DNA from: Zymoseptoria tritici IPO323
Taxonomy: Eukaryota > Ascomycota > Dothideomycetes > Mycosphaerellales > Mycosphaerellaceae
Assembly (NCBI RefSeq): GCF_000219625.1
Contig: NC_018216.1
Span: 1,736,001 to 1,800,000 of the forward strand
DNA: 64,000 bases
Reading direction: 5' to 3'
Part shown: positions 34,173 to 43,978 of the stretch, piece by piece
Layout of the letters: each line of letters starts with the position of its first letter
Position numbering within the stretch: position 1 is the stretch's first letter
Notes under the pieces: generated by a model
The model's database searches: none
Told to the model about the DNA's origin: nothing
What the model saw: the letters and a program-made list of their open reading frames with translations, nothing else
Made by a program: the position numbers and the translations under genes

Positions 34173-35696
34173 TCAGTTCATACTCGGAAACTTGACCCCG
34201 ACCTCGACCAATCCAGCCCGAATCTTCGTGATGCCCTCGCCGACCGTATCCAACAACTTCAGCGTCTTCTTGTCTCTCGGATCGACCTTCACCCTCATCG
34301 CGAGACTCGCACGCAGCAGCGACTTGTGTGCCCGCGTGAGGTCGATGAGGGCGCGCATGCGGGTGATGGCGGTGCGGGCGGCGGTCTTGTCGGTGGTGGA
34401 GAGGGGGACAGAGTAGGTCATCAGCGGATTGATGCGGTAGAAGGAGGCGGACGAAGAGAAAGGGTGGAGTGCGGCGTGGGTGATGGTCGTCATGGTGGCG
34501 GGGTTCTTGTCGGTGAGGGTGGTTGTGGAGGCGGAATACTTGAGGTTGGTCTCATCCTCGATGATCGGAACTTCGAGTTCGGCGGAGGTCATGGACTGGT
34601 GGTCCTCGGAGTCGTGCTCGCTGATGGTGCTGAAAGCCGTAGCAGCTGAGGTGTTGGTGGAGACCGCCTTGAGATCGTACATGTCGTCGGAATCGATCTC
34701 GGGGTCAGCGGCAAGCACCTCGTCGGTGATGACCTCCTGCTTCTCTGCTTTGGAGTCGGACACGACGTCGGGAGACCAGCCGGCCAGCTTCTGCCACAAC
34801 TTGTCCTTGCGCTCCTGGAACTGCTTGGCTTTGATCGAGTTTTCCGGTGCAGAGGGTGCTTGGGTTGCTTCACTCTCGATCGTGGGGACGCGGCGAGTAG
34901 TCAAGGCCGTAGGAATGTCGCGCAGGCTCTCCATTAGACTCGATTTTCCAGCGGACTGGTCTCCAATGACGACTAGTTTTCCGTTCACGAAGGCTTTCTT
35001 AATCGTGTCGGCGCCAGTCTCGATCGCCGAGGCGAGGTGTTCGGTGAAGGTAGACGGCATTGAGTTCCCATCGGTCTTGTTGGTCGAGGCAGTACCCTGG
35101 CCCTTGTCGCCGTGCGCGGAGGTGTCGGTCTTGCGCCGCGATTGACGATCATTCGTAATGGTCATCTCGTCCATGTCGTCCGAGAGCTTCCGCTCGAGAG
35201 CATCGCGCACGGCCTTGTCGTTGTTCCCCACGTCCTTCTTGGTCTCAGCCTCGTAGGCCTCGATCTTCTCCTGCAAGCTTCCGTGGTGGAGCAGACGTCC
35301 CGCCGAGACTGACACCTGGCCGCCCATTCCAGCCTCGATGTTTTCATCCTCCACAGTATCTCCGATCTCCATCTGCTCGTCACCCCGCGCCTCAACACCC
35401 TCCTTGACCTGCGCACCCTCCTCATCCCCCACCAAAACATCAGCATACCTCACAACCCCCTCCCCACCTTCTCCTCCATCACCCACCATCACCCCACCCA
35501 TCTCCTCCTGCTCACCTTTGAACGCCTTCACCTGTCCCAACAATTCATCCGCCCGCTCCTGCAACACCTGAATCTCCGGCACCACGAGCGAGTAATCATA
35601 CCTGATATTGGCGCAATTGCACACCGCATGGTTGGCATGGTTGTGTGGCGCTTGATCGCTGCCACTGCCGCTGGGGGAGTGGTCGGTGGGAATCAT
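34173..35696 (-). CDS. Uncharacterised protein with an isolated dynamin-type P-loop
   Basis: An intronless frame. I start it at ATG 35696 (MIPTDHSPSG), giving 507 aa. An in-frame ATG at 36047 would add 117 low-complexity residues and is less likely. The N-terminal half has a short Cys-containing segment (HAVCNCANIRYDYSLV), a coiled-coil-like heptad stretch (EIQVLQERADELLGQV), a Gly/Glu-rich stretch and Lys/Glu-rich helices. Near residue 245 comes GKLVVIGDQSAGKSSLMESL, a textbook G1/P-loop of the dynamin superfamily, followed by TALTTRRVPTIES, which resembles its switch I (TRR). The downstream DxPG and TKxD motifs are absent. The region becomes acidic and disordered, then ends in a helical block (TRMRALIDLTRAHKSLLRAS). 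GTP hydrolysis is therefore doubtful. It may be a degenerate dynamin relative or a fungus-specific family. Confidence 0.7.
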   Translation of the reverse strand: MIPTDHSPSGSGSDQAPHNHANHAVCNCANIRYDYSLVVPEIQVLQERADELLGQVKAFKGEQEEMGGVMVGDGGEGGEGVVRYADVLVGDEEGAQVKEGVEARGDEQMEIGDTVEDENIEAGMGGQVSVSAGRLLHHGSLQEKIEAYEAETKKDVGNNDKAVRDALERKLSDDMDEMTITNDRQSRRKTDTSAHGDKGQGTASTNKTDGNSMPSTFTEHLASAIETGADTIKKAFVNGKLVVIGDQSAGKSSLMESLRDIPTALTTRRVPTIESEATQAPSAPENSIKAKQFQERKDKLWQKLAGWSPDVVSDSKAEKQEVITDEVLAADPEIDSDDMYDLKAVSTNTSAATAFSTISEHDSEDHQSMTSAELEVPIIEDETNLKYSASTTTLTDKNPATMTTITHAALHPFSSSASFYRINPLMTYSVPLSTTDKTAARTAITRMRALIDLTRAHKSLLRASLAMRVKVDPRDKKTLKLLDTVGEGITKIRAGLVEVGVKFPSMN

Positions 35697-36955
35697 GTTG
35701 TGCTTCTTGTGGGTGTGTTTGTTTGGTGGTATGGTTGACTTGCGCGGTGTGGGTGCGCGGGTTTTGAGAGAGCTTGGTTGTGTTGGTGATGGAAAGGTAG
35801 AATGTGGATGTCGGTGAAAGAGACGAGAGTGGTGAAGAGATGGAGAAGGTGTTTGCGCAACCTCGAGACAAACGGCGGCGTTTGCTTGAAGAGGGCTTGG
35901 CGGAGGTAGAGCTCGGGCTTGGCTGTCTTGTGACGATGTTTGTGTGGTGATTGGTAAGGCGTTTGTTGATGTCGAGTCGGTATTAAAGGATGTAATAAGG
36001 TCGAGGTCGAGGTCGAGGTCGTGGAGTTGGAGTGCAGAACATAACATCTACGCCAGCTCAATTGCTCGTGATGGTCCAAGTTCCTGCTGCTGCGCGCACG
36101 TGAAAGCCAAGCTTTAATGCGCAAGTGAATGACGGACTTTCTTTGCTCTCGAGCTCGGAAACAGCATGTGTTGCTTCAACCAAAGAAAGTGCAGAAGAGC
36201 CTTGCCAGGTAGCTCCGTGCTTCCCCTTAGATTGCATACTCCAAGCCACTCGAGCGGAGGTCGGCCGGTCATGACTGTACGGAAAGCTGGGGAGGTAGGC
36301 AACGGAAGCCGTATCGTTGAAGTCCATGGGTCTTCTTAATGTATTTCTCCTCGTTGTCGCCTGAACTCAGCCATATGAAGTGCTTTGAGAGGCTTGGAGT
36401 GTGCAATTCGAGCGGGAGCACGGAGGTATCGTGAGATAGTTGATGCATATTCGGAAGCTCACCTTCAACCCAACCGCTGCGTCCACCCTCCCAGATTCTC
36501 TCACCCCGTTCCACTTCGGCGGGGCAGAAGGTCCACCACCCCAGTTTCGCAGAAAATGATGTCGTGAAAAGCGACCAAGAGAATGTACTGTTTAATACCC
36601 ATATCTCTTCTGCTAGACCTCTTCCCGAACAAGCTCGTGCACAAGATATGCTCTCAGTCCATCATCCTATCCCACAAATGTACCAACCCAGGCCAATCTC
36701 ACCATCCGTACCAATATCCTGCGCGAGAACGCTATAACTCCAAATGCCGGCATCAAAAGTCTCCTCTTCCGTGTGTCGACATCGTGAGTCCAAAATGACC
36801 CGAGTCGAAGGTGAAACCAATCCGGAAAACAAACTTTCAAGCAACGCTTGCTTGCCCGCCAAAATCGTATCAAGAAATCCTCCCAAGCAAACCAAGCCAT
36901 CGCGGCTATTCCCCAAATCTTATCCAAGCAAAACGCAACGAAACACGGCCACCTC
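35697..36955. other. Intergenic region with MITE E
   Basis: This 1.26-kb region contains the 5' flank of the P-loop protein gene and the 3' flank of the reductase gene. It includes a GAGGTC hexamer run at about 36001-36021 and MITE copy E (36210-36428). No further gene was seen. Confidence 0.6.
36210..36428. mobile_element. MITE copy E, 219 bp, longest terminal repeats
   Basis: The left end TAGCTCCGTGCTTCCCCTTA continues GATTGCATACTCCAAGCC. The right end read on the complement is TACCTCCGTGCTCCCGCTCG, then AATTGCACACTCCAAGCC. The two match at roughly 32 of 38 positions. TA is present at both ends. Its length of 219 bp equals that of copy D. It has no coding capacity. Confidence 0.8.
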
Positions 36956-39103
36956 TTACCAAGTCTCAGCAATATACTGTCCACCCGCCTTCTTCCCCTC
37001 CCAGAACTGCCGTGCGGTCTCCTCATCCAAATTCCCCTTATCCATTGCAACATCAACAAGTGCACTCTCCACTCCCTCGCCCATGCCCGAGGTAGATCCA
37101 CACACGAAAATTCTCCCGTCCAGCGCATTGATTACAAACCAGACAATGTCCGCTTGCAACCTGACCTCATCTTGGACATACTTGGCCACCTTCTGCTCAG
37201 ACTTTGGGTCTCCCTCGCCATCGATCACAGGCGTGTTGGTATGTGTCTCACCCACCGCTGCGACGGCAACACTCGCTTCGTCCTCCGCAACGGGAGGGAG
37301 CATCTTCTGCGCGCGAGACTGCACGACCTTTTTGATCTCCGATTCGTGCGCGCCGAGTTCGCCGCGGTAAATCTCATCGAGCATGCTATCGCGGATGCCT
37401 TGGATGAGCCAGATCTTGTTCGCGCAATTGGCGTTCTTCAGGCGGTTGAGAATGAAGCCACGGAAAGGAGCCATTCCCACACCCGCACCGATGAGCACCA
37501 TCGGACCGTCGGAAGCGAACTCACGGGAGAGCGGGTTGGACATCAGACCGCGGAACATGGGGACGGAAAGGTTGAGGGCGCGGCCGGCGGTGCTGGGAGG
37601 AGAGTCTTTAGGTGCGGCACCTTCGGCTTCAATAAAGGCGCGGGCGATGCGTTCCATGAAGCCGGAGCCGACGCCGGAGCGTTTCGTGCCGGAATAGTTG
37701 GGTGTCTCGTGGATGGTGACGGCGATTTCGATTAGCCGGCGTCCAGCCAAGCCTTCACGGGCGGAGGAGACGTGAGGGTCGTTGGAGAGGGAGTAGAATC
37801 GTGGCATGAGTTGGGTGAGGACGGCGCACAGGGATTCGAGTGGTGGCTTTGAGGAGGGGAAGGCTCGGAGGAGTTGTTGGACGGTGATATGAGGTCCTGT
37901 GCGGAGGTCGCAGAAGGTCGCTTGTCCTTGTGCGGAGCAGACATATTCAAGAATCTTCTTCTCGTTGGGCTCGGAGGCGTGCTCTGCAAGAAGGCGGAGG
38001 AGTGGTTTGGTGGGTGCGGTGGAGGATATGTCGACTGTCCATGTGAGGACTTCCCTCCGTGTTGTGACAAGTTCTCGAGATTCCTCGTCGCCCCAAATGG
38101 TAGGCCAGCGTCCGCCTGTCGTTTGTAAACGAACCGCCTTGTCGCGGAGGAACCGAGGTACTCCGAGCTGATTCATGATATCCTCGACGACTTCTGGATC
38201 GTTTGGAGGACATACACCTACGGCACCACCGACTTTGAAATCCACGCCACCTTCTGCCGGATAGTCCGTGACATCGATGTCAAAGTGGAACGTCCTCTTT
38301 TCCGCACCAGGCTTGGTGAGCTCCCGAGCATCATACAATGGCGCATTGAAGATCTCATATGGAGGATGCGGCTTCATGTAAGTCGGCGGATACGACTTGA
38401 CAGCCTCGGCATCATGTCTATGGTGTGCTTCGTCTGGAAACTTCTCCTCGATCGAGGCTCGTCGGAGGGCTGCAAACGACACCTTTGACTCTTGCACCTC
38501 GGGGATCTTGGTGAGTTCCGTGTCGAGGGATAGTGACCGTAAGTTGAGGTTGAGAAAGCGGTAGGCATCGTTGCTGGGTGTTATGATGGGCGCATAGGCC
38601 GTCTCGTCGGTGTGAAGAGGCAATGATTCTATCATGCAGCACCCCTCCCCACAGCAGTATTTCTGCAGGAACTTTGTGCCTCCGCCCGTCCCGATGAGTC
38701 GCCTGATATCATCGACATTGGAGGCATATGTTGTGCTTGCCCTTCTCTTTCGTGGAGGCTTTGTGCTCGTTTCGAGGGATAATTTTGACATTCGTACGAA
38801 CGATCCATCGGCATCGCTGTGCTCCGTGAGCGGTGTTGAGGGGGTATCGGAATCGCTCGTATCGCCCTGCAGGCTCTCTCCACTAGATCGAGTCCTGATC
38901 GTGGCCATATTGCTCAGTCGCACGCTGTCTTCAAGAGGTATTCTCATTCCAGCGATGATGTCTTTCGGCTCGGAGGGAATGGGATTGTCTGGATGACTTG
39001 TCGCAGTATAGGGGATTGAGGTATGACGGTAGGTGGTGGCAGCATCTCCGAAGTGGGAAAAAGAATGGCGACGGACGCCACTCTCTTGTAATGCGGCCGA
39101 CAT
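36956..39103 (-). CDS. FAD/NADP(H) oxidoreductase of the cytochrome P450 reductase fold, without flavodoxin domain
   Basis: An intronless 715-aa protein from ATG 39103. Residues 230-715 carry the ferredoxin-NADP reductase-type module of diflavin reductases. RFYSLSNDPH is the RxYS FAD-binding motif. VLIGAGVGMAPFRGFILNRL is the NADP pyrophosphate loop. FVCGSTSGMGEGVESALVDV is the C-terminal NADP segment. The chain ends GGQYIAETW with a terminal Trp, the residue that stacks on FAD in P450 reductases. The first 230 residues contain no FMN/flavodoxin domain. They are Ser/Thr-rich with a basic patch (KPPRKRRAST) and a compact motif GTKFLQKYCCGEGCCMIESL. The protein must therefore pass electrons to an external acceptor or a separate flavodoxin, which is unknown. 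It may be described in databases simply as a riboflavin synthase-domain-like or FAD-binding protein. Confidence 0.82.
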   Translation of the reverse strand: MSAALQESGVRRHSFSHFGDAATTYRHTSIPYTATSHPDNPIPSEPKDIIAGMRIPLEDSVRLSNMATIRTRSSGESLQGDTSDSDTPSTPLTEHSDADGSFVRMSKLSLETSTKPPRKRRASTTYASNVDDIRRLIGTGGGTKFLQKYCCGEGCCMIESLPLHTDETAYAPIITPSNDAYRFLNLNLRSLSLDTELTKIPEVQESKVSFAALRRASIEEKFPDEAHHRHDAEAVKSYPPTYMKPHPPYEIFNAPLYDARELTKPGAEKRTFHFDIDVTDYPAEGGVDFKVGGAVGVCPPNDPEVVEDIMNQLGVPRFLRDKAVRLQTTGGRWPTIWGDEESRELVTTRREVLTWTVDISSTAPTKPLLRLLAEHASEPNEKKILEYVCSAQGQATFCDLRTGPHITVQQLLRAFPSSKPPLESLCAVLTQLMPRFYSLSNDPHVSSAREGLAGRRLIEIAVTIHETPNYSGTKRSGVGSGFMERIARAFIEAEGAAPKDSPPSTAGRALNLSVPMFRGLMSNPLSREFASDGPMVLIGAGVGMAPFRGFILNRLKNANCANKIWLIQGIRDSMLDEIYRGELGAHESEIKKVVQSRAQKMLPPVAEDEASVAVAAVGETHTNTPVIDGEGDPKSEQKVAKYVQDEVRLQADIVWFVINALDGRIFVCGSTSGMGEGVESALVDVAMDKGNLDEETARQFWEGKKAGGQYIAETW

Positions 39104-40330
39104 TGGTGAATGTGGTGGGTGTGTCAGACGGATCGGAGGAGGAGGGTAAGGAGAGGGTGAAGGTGTCGCACTGAATGAACTGAGCGACAGTCAGAACCGG
39201 GCATTGGTAATGCAGAGAATGAGTGTGTGGGAGTGTGGTGTGCTGTATCGTGGGAGAGGGAGTGGTGGTGGGGAGCGCAGTCTAACAATGCACTAGGAGC
39301 ATCGGCCGCGGTTGAGATTGACAGGTGAGAAAAAGCCCGATTGCCTCCTAGGCTCTAGTTCTAGCCTTGGGAGTGATGAACTCATTGGCAAGGGGAGCAG
39401 CCCTCTTTCTTCTTTGTGTTCTCTGCGCGACCGATGGCGAATCCATTGAATGTCGTCGTCGTCGTGTCGCTGCAAATCCCTCGTCTTCGTCGTCTTCCTC
39501 TTCTCCTCACTCAATGCAACTCGGCAGATGGATGACGCGGGGGGCTGAGAACTCACCGATTGGAATCTGGAGTGGATGGTGTTATCAGATCGTGGGATCC
39601 AGAATGGATTATCAGATCCAAAAGATGCCAAGGATGACCCAGACGGCCTATACCCCTTTTTGATGAGATCCGATCGGGTTGGCCACTGGGGTTGTTCCAA
39701 GGGAACGACAGTATTTGGTCGATGTATAGGCGTGAATGGTATGTGGATGTATGTGGATGTCGTCGAGCAGTGGTGGATGTTACAAGAAGGATTCTTCCAG
39801 TGTGGCAACAGCATCCGGCGTACTTTCTCCCAACATGGTTCGACTTTCAATGCCGCCCTTCGCCTCCGACTCCGAAATCGGTCCCTCGTCGGATTGATCC
39901 CCGTCGATGACCAAGACAACCGAAACACCACGACCATCCCCGGCTCAAATGTCCTATTATGTACTTTCGTGTGCGACATGCTCATGTGTACTTATGCTGC
40001 AAATGCATGATGATGCGACGCCCACATGATCCGATGCCGATGCCGATGCCCACTCCCCGCAGGATAATAAACGTCGTCCGGCAGTCGAGCGACCAGGATT
40101 TCATGCCAGGTACATGCACTCGATGATCATGCATGTGCTTCTGGAAAACCGGCATTTGCGAGGGCACTGCTGCGCTGTACCGAGCAGCTGCTGTACGACG
40201 AACCGAACGCTGTGACCTTGCTCAACTGGCATACATTCAGACTTCGTAAGACGTACTGCATACATATTGACATGGCCTATGTACAAAAAACCATCCCACA
40301 CATCTCCCACCCAATCTCCATCAAAATCCC
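39104..40330. other. Intergenic upstream of the reductase gene
   Basis: A 1.2-kb interval holding the reductase promoter and the 3' flank of the CoA ligase. Frames up to 230 codons on both strands lack any motif. A near-duplicate ATGGATTATCAGATCCAAAA / GGTGTTATCAGATCGTGGGA pair near 39.58-39.62 kb is the only structure seen. Confidence 0.55.
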
Positions 40331-42094
40331 TCACAACTTCACCCCCGCCTTCCTCATCTTCTCCTTCTCCTGATCCCTCATCAACCTCCTCAAAATCTTC
40401 CCACTCGGGCTCTTCGGCACCACCTCGATAAACTCCACCCCACCCCTCAACCACTTGTAATTGCTCTTATGCTTTTCCACATGCTCCTTGATACTCTTCG
40501 CAATCTCGTCATCGCTCCCCTTTGCATTCGGAGTCTTGACGACAAACGCCTTGGGGACTTCACCCTCGCGCTCGGCCGGGATGCCGATGACCACCGTGTC
40601 GTTGACGGCCGGGTGGGTCAACAAGTGAGCTTCCAGCTCGGCGGGCGCGACCTGGTGGCCCTTGCACTTGATGAGTTCCTTGATTCGGTCCGTGATGAAG
40701 ATGTGTTCGTGGCCTTGGGGAGACTTGGAGACGACGGCTTCGTCGCCTGTTCGCATATATCTGCCATCTGGCTCGTCGAGGAAGGTCTCCTTGTTCGCCT
40801 TTTCGTTGTTCAGGTAGCCCAGGACGACGGCTGGTCCCTTGACCCAAAGCTCGCCGGGTTGATCATAGCCGGTGATCTCATTGCCTTCCACAGTCACCAA
40901 CCTCGCGGAAATGCCGGGAAGCAGAGAGCCGGAACTGCCAAACCAGATGTCGTGCGGCATGGTGCTGCACACCACCGTCGCCGTCTCGGTCATGCCATAT
41001 CCTTGGCGGACAGCCCATTTCGGGTACATCTTGCTCAGATCATCGGCCGTCTCTTTCCCCAATGGCGCGGCGCCAGTGAAAGCGCCCCGCACGGACGACA
41101 GGTCGTATTTCGCGCATATCTCCCGCGCTTTGGTGATGTGGATGATCATAGGCGGCACGAGGTAGAGCATGTGGATCTTGTAGTCCTGGATCGCTTGGAG
41201 AAGCCAGTTGAAGTCGTATTTCGGGAGGACAATAACACCATCGCCGCGGTAAGGTCCCACGTGTGCGATGACGATGAGGCCGTAGATGTGCGACATGGGA
41301 AGGAGGCCGAGGCAGTTCTCTGTGTAGTGCGTGTCCCCCGTCTGCTTGATCATCGCCTGGCGATCGAGTTCTTCGTGCGTGTTGATTTGAAGGGTGTTGG
41401 CGATGACGTTGTAGTGAGAGATCATGACTCCCTTGGGTAGGCCTGATGTGCCGCTGCTGTAGCAGAGGAAGGCACAGCGTTTCTTGCCGTCGCCTTGAGC
41501 CCAGCTTTCATCCGCGGGCTTGATCGGGTCGAGGGTGGAGCCGAGCTTGACCAAGTCCTCAATCGTCTTGTGGCCGGGATTTTTGGCGTCACCTTCGATC
41601 TGCTTGGGAAGAGGCATGACATAGATCTTATCGTTGCTGAGGCCGGCTTTCTTCATGCCGTCCTTTGTGGTATCCAACAACGGCAAGCAGGTGAAAATGG
41701 CTTTCGCGCCAGAGTCCCGCAGCTGGTATTCCAACTCAGATCCATTGTACGCTGCATTGGCGCAGGTGAGGATGCCGCCAATTCGGTGCACTGCCCATCC
41801 GAGAGTCAAGTAGTCGATGGAATTCAACGAGAAGATGCCAATGACTTTATCCCATTCCGAGCCCTCATTTGGCTTGAATCCAAACTCCTTGCACAATGCT
41901 CTGGAGAGGTGATCGACTCGCTCTTTCATCTCCAAGGCGGAGAACTGTCGCCCGGTCAGGGCGCAGGTGAAGGGTGGTTTGGAGTAGCCAAGCGGGTAGC
42001 GGCCATATTGCTCGTCGAACATGAAGCGGCCGATGGAGATGGAGTCCGGAATCGTGGGGAGCGGAGGAACCCATGATGGGGCGGTAAATGGCAT
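40331..42094 (-). CDS. Acyl-CoA synthetase, 4-coumarate-CoA ligase-like (AMP-binding)
   Basis: An intronless 587-aa adenylate-forming enzyme that activates a carboxylic acid with ATP and CoA. Motifs in order: YSSGTSGLPKGVMISHYN (ATP loop), LLPMSHIYGL, RQGYGMTETATV, GRYMRTGDEAVVSKS, IKELIKCKGHQVAPAELEAH and PKSPSGKILRRLMRD, which carries the catalytic lysine. The N-terminus (PPLPTIPDSISIGRFMFDEQ) is typical of fungal 4CL-like proteins. It ends in VKL, which resembles but does not match a canonical peroxisomal SKL-type signal, so peroxisomal location is only possible. Fatty, aromatic or other acids could be substrates. A long frame on the opposite strand is an antisense shadow. Confidence 0.92.
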   Translation of the reverse strand: MPFTAPSWVPPLPTIPDSISIGRFMFDEQYGRYPLGYSKPPFTCALTGRQFSALEMKERVDHLSRALCKEFGFKPNEGSEWDKVIGIFSLNSIDYLTLGWAVHRIGGILTCANAAYNGSELEYQLRDSGAKAIFTCLPLLDTTKDGMKKAGLSNDKIYVMPLPKQIEGDAKNPGHKTIEDLVKLGSTLDPIKPADESWAQGDGKKRCAFLCYSSGTSGLPKGVMISHYNVIANTLQINTHEELDRQAMIKQTGDTHYTENCLGLLPMSHIYGLIVIAHVGPYRGDGVIVLPKYDFNWLLQAIQDYKIHMLYLVPPMIIHITKAREICAKYDLSSVRGAFTGAAPLGKETADDLSKMYPKWAVRQGYGMTETATVVCSTMPHDIWFGSSGSLLPGISARLVTVEGNEITGYDQPGELWVKGPAVVLGYLNNEKANKETFLDEPDGRYMRTGDEAVVSKSPQGHEHIFITDRIKELIKCKGHQVAPAELEAHLLTHPAVNDTVVIGIPAEREGEVPKAFVVKTPNAKGSDDEIAKSIKEHVEKHKSNYKWLRGGVEFIEVVPKSPSGKILRRLMRDQEKEKMRKAGVKL

Positions 42095-42960
42095 CGTGGT
42101 GAGGTGGTGGTGGTGATGTGTATCTATATGGAGGAGGTTGCTCTTGCTGTTGTGTAGTTAGGTGACCTCACACGATGCTCGTTCGAGCTGTGAGTAAGAG
42201 GTATAGCCGAGGGATAGAGCTTGGATGTGGTATATGGATATGGATAGATGAAGCAAAAGAAAGATGTAACCAAAGACTTACTCTCGTGACGGTGATGGAG
42301 GATCGACACCAGCAGCTTCATCCTACCGCGGCTATCGATCAGGTCACAGTGGTGTAGATCTATTCTAGTCAGCGGGATCGGAGAGCGGCAGGGACAGATC
42401 ACACAAGATATTACTTCACCTCTTCTTCCAACAAGGGCAAGCACCAAACACCATATTCGTGTCTTTCTGTCGACCTCGCCTTCATTCGAACCACTGTACC
42501 CGCAGTCCCAGTCCAGCACGCGATGTGGAGAGCAACACGACTCCGCTTGAATTGGACCGTGGAGATATTCTATCTCGCGGCCGAGATTCACCCACGGCGA
42601 GATTCACTGACCTGTCCACTCAGCCCCTGGACAAACAACACCAATGCATCTTGTCATTCAAAGCGACTGTCCACTCTGCCGGATTCTCGACCTCCCGCAC
42701 AATGCGATTCATCTTCATCCTTCTCCACAATCCGCTGCACACCAAAAGCACAAACTCCTTTCCCAAAAGCAAAAACGCCATTGTCCTTTCGAGCCCATGG
42801 ACCGTGGTATCGACCGCAGCAGTCGATCAGTGTCAATCCACGAGTCTCAGCTTGCTTTCAATTCCCGTCGCTCTCGTCTTCTTCCTTCCCAAAAATCTCC
42901 TGTTTCTCTTCGGTCCCTCCATTCCTTCCCTCCATTTCTTCCAATTGCTTGCTCTTTCTC
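42095..42960. other. Intergenic between ligase promoter and RBR gene 3' end
   Basis: A 0.87-kb stretch. Overlapping + frames (up to 272 codons) are Ser/Pro-rich and run into the antisense of the RBR gene, so they are not accepted. No repeat or RNA gene was seen. Confidence 0.55.
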
Positions 42961-43978
42961 CTAGTGCGGATTAGGCCTCCGACAAGCACAGAACTCTTGG
43001 CCTTTGTACTCTTCGAGACAATTCCAGCAAAAGTTGATCTGGCACACGTAGCAGATCATCGAAGGGCACCCTCCATTCTTCTCAATCGCCTTGCCGCATT
43101 TCGGATTCGGGCACTTCTTCGTCTCCATGCGGATCAACTCCAACGTCTGGTCTTCCTCCTCCACTCTTCCCTTCACTCTCTCCTGGTACTCGGCGCACTT
43201 CTCTCCCTCGTGCCATGGCCGATCGCAAACCACGCACGCCACGGCGCCGCACTTGACACACACGCACTTGTCTTCCACTCCATGCGGCTCGACCGCGTAG
43301 CCGAACCACTTCTTTCCGAAGCGCGACTTCTTTTTCGGTGAGGGGATGCGCTTCGCTTCGTGAGATTGCCCGGCGTCGCAGGCGGTGTTGAGGCACCAGC
43401 GCCAGTTGGGCGTGGAGTCACCAATATGGCGGCGCTCGAGTTCGTCGAATCTGGAGTTTGTCAGTATGCTTCATTTCTCTCTCTCTCTCTCTCTCTCGCA
43501 AATGCAGCCATGTGATGGTAACAACATACCGCTTGAACACCTTGTCAGTGCCCGCGATCCGCACGTCGAAGCTCTTCATCACTTTCTCGCACTCAGGGCA
43601 GCGAATACCCAAGACCGTCTTCTCTTCTTCGTCCTCTTCCTCGTCTTCCTCCTCCTCTTCTCCGCCATCCTCTTTCTCTTTCTGCTTATCGCCCGGAACA
43701 ACGACCGTCTTCCCCTGCTCCACCTGCGCCTGGACCCACTTGCGCAGACATACAGTGCAGGTGTTGATGAGGTGTTGGCACTCGATCGATGGGTTGCTGT
43801 TGGGGAAGGCCTTTGCGGCACGGCGGCTGAGGCAGGAGGTGCACTGGTAGGTGTCGGGTTTGGTCTTGACTTTCTTGGTCGGCGGTGGTTCGCTTCCTCC
43901 GGCCGTAGGCTTCGTGGCTCGGCGCGTATCGTTTGGCTTACTGCATTTGCGGTAGATTGCTGGACGGCTGCGAGCCAT
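42961..43978 (-). CDS. RING-IBR-RING (RBR) E3 ubiquitin ligase
   Basis: A 312-aa protein in two exons (complement 43978-43530 and 43450-42961). The start is chosen at MARSRPAIYRK; an in-frame ATG at 44188 would add 70 low-quality residues. RING1 is YQCTSCLSRRAAKAF...CQHLINTCTVCLRKW...IRCPECEKVM, interrupted by an acidic Glu/Asp run (about 30 residues) that makes the loop unusually long. The IBR comprises WCLNTACDAGQSHE and CVCVKCGAVACVVCDRPWHE. RING2 is KKCPNPKCGKAIEKNGGC, then MICYVCQINFCWNC. The Cys in NGGC is the expected thioester acceptor. The usual NHM after it is PSM here, and the first Cys pair is spaced by four residues. The intron (43451-43529) contains a TC/CT repeat. Such proteins move ubiquitin from an E2 through the RING2 Cys; the substrate is unknown. 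Confidence 0.88.
43476..43497. repeat. TC dinucleotide repeat, 11 units, in the RBR gene intron
   Basis: A run of 22 bp of alternating T and C. On the coding strand it is a GA tract between donor and branch site. Confidence 0.9.

Noticed and set aside
39293..39985. A 230-codon frame on - upstream of the reductase gene
   Set aside because: It is Arg/Ser-rich and low-complexity, lies in a promoter region, and has overlapping + frames of similar length.
40469..41440. A 323-codon frame on + within the acyl-CoA ligase gene
   Set aside because: It is the antisense shadow of an adenylate-forming enzyme with all motifs intact.
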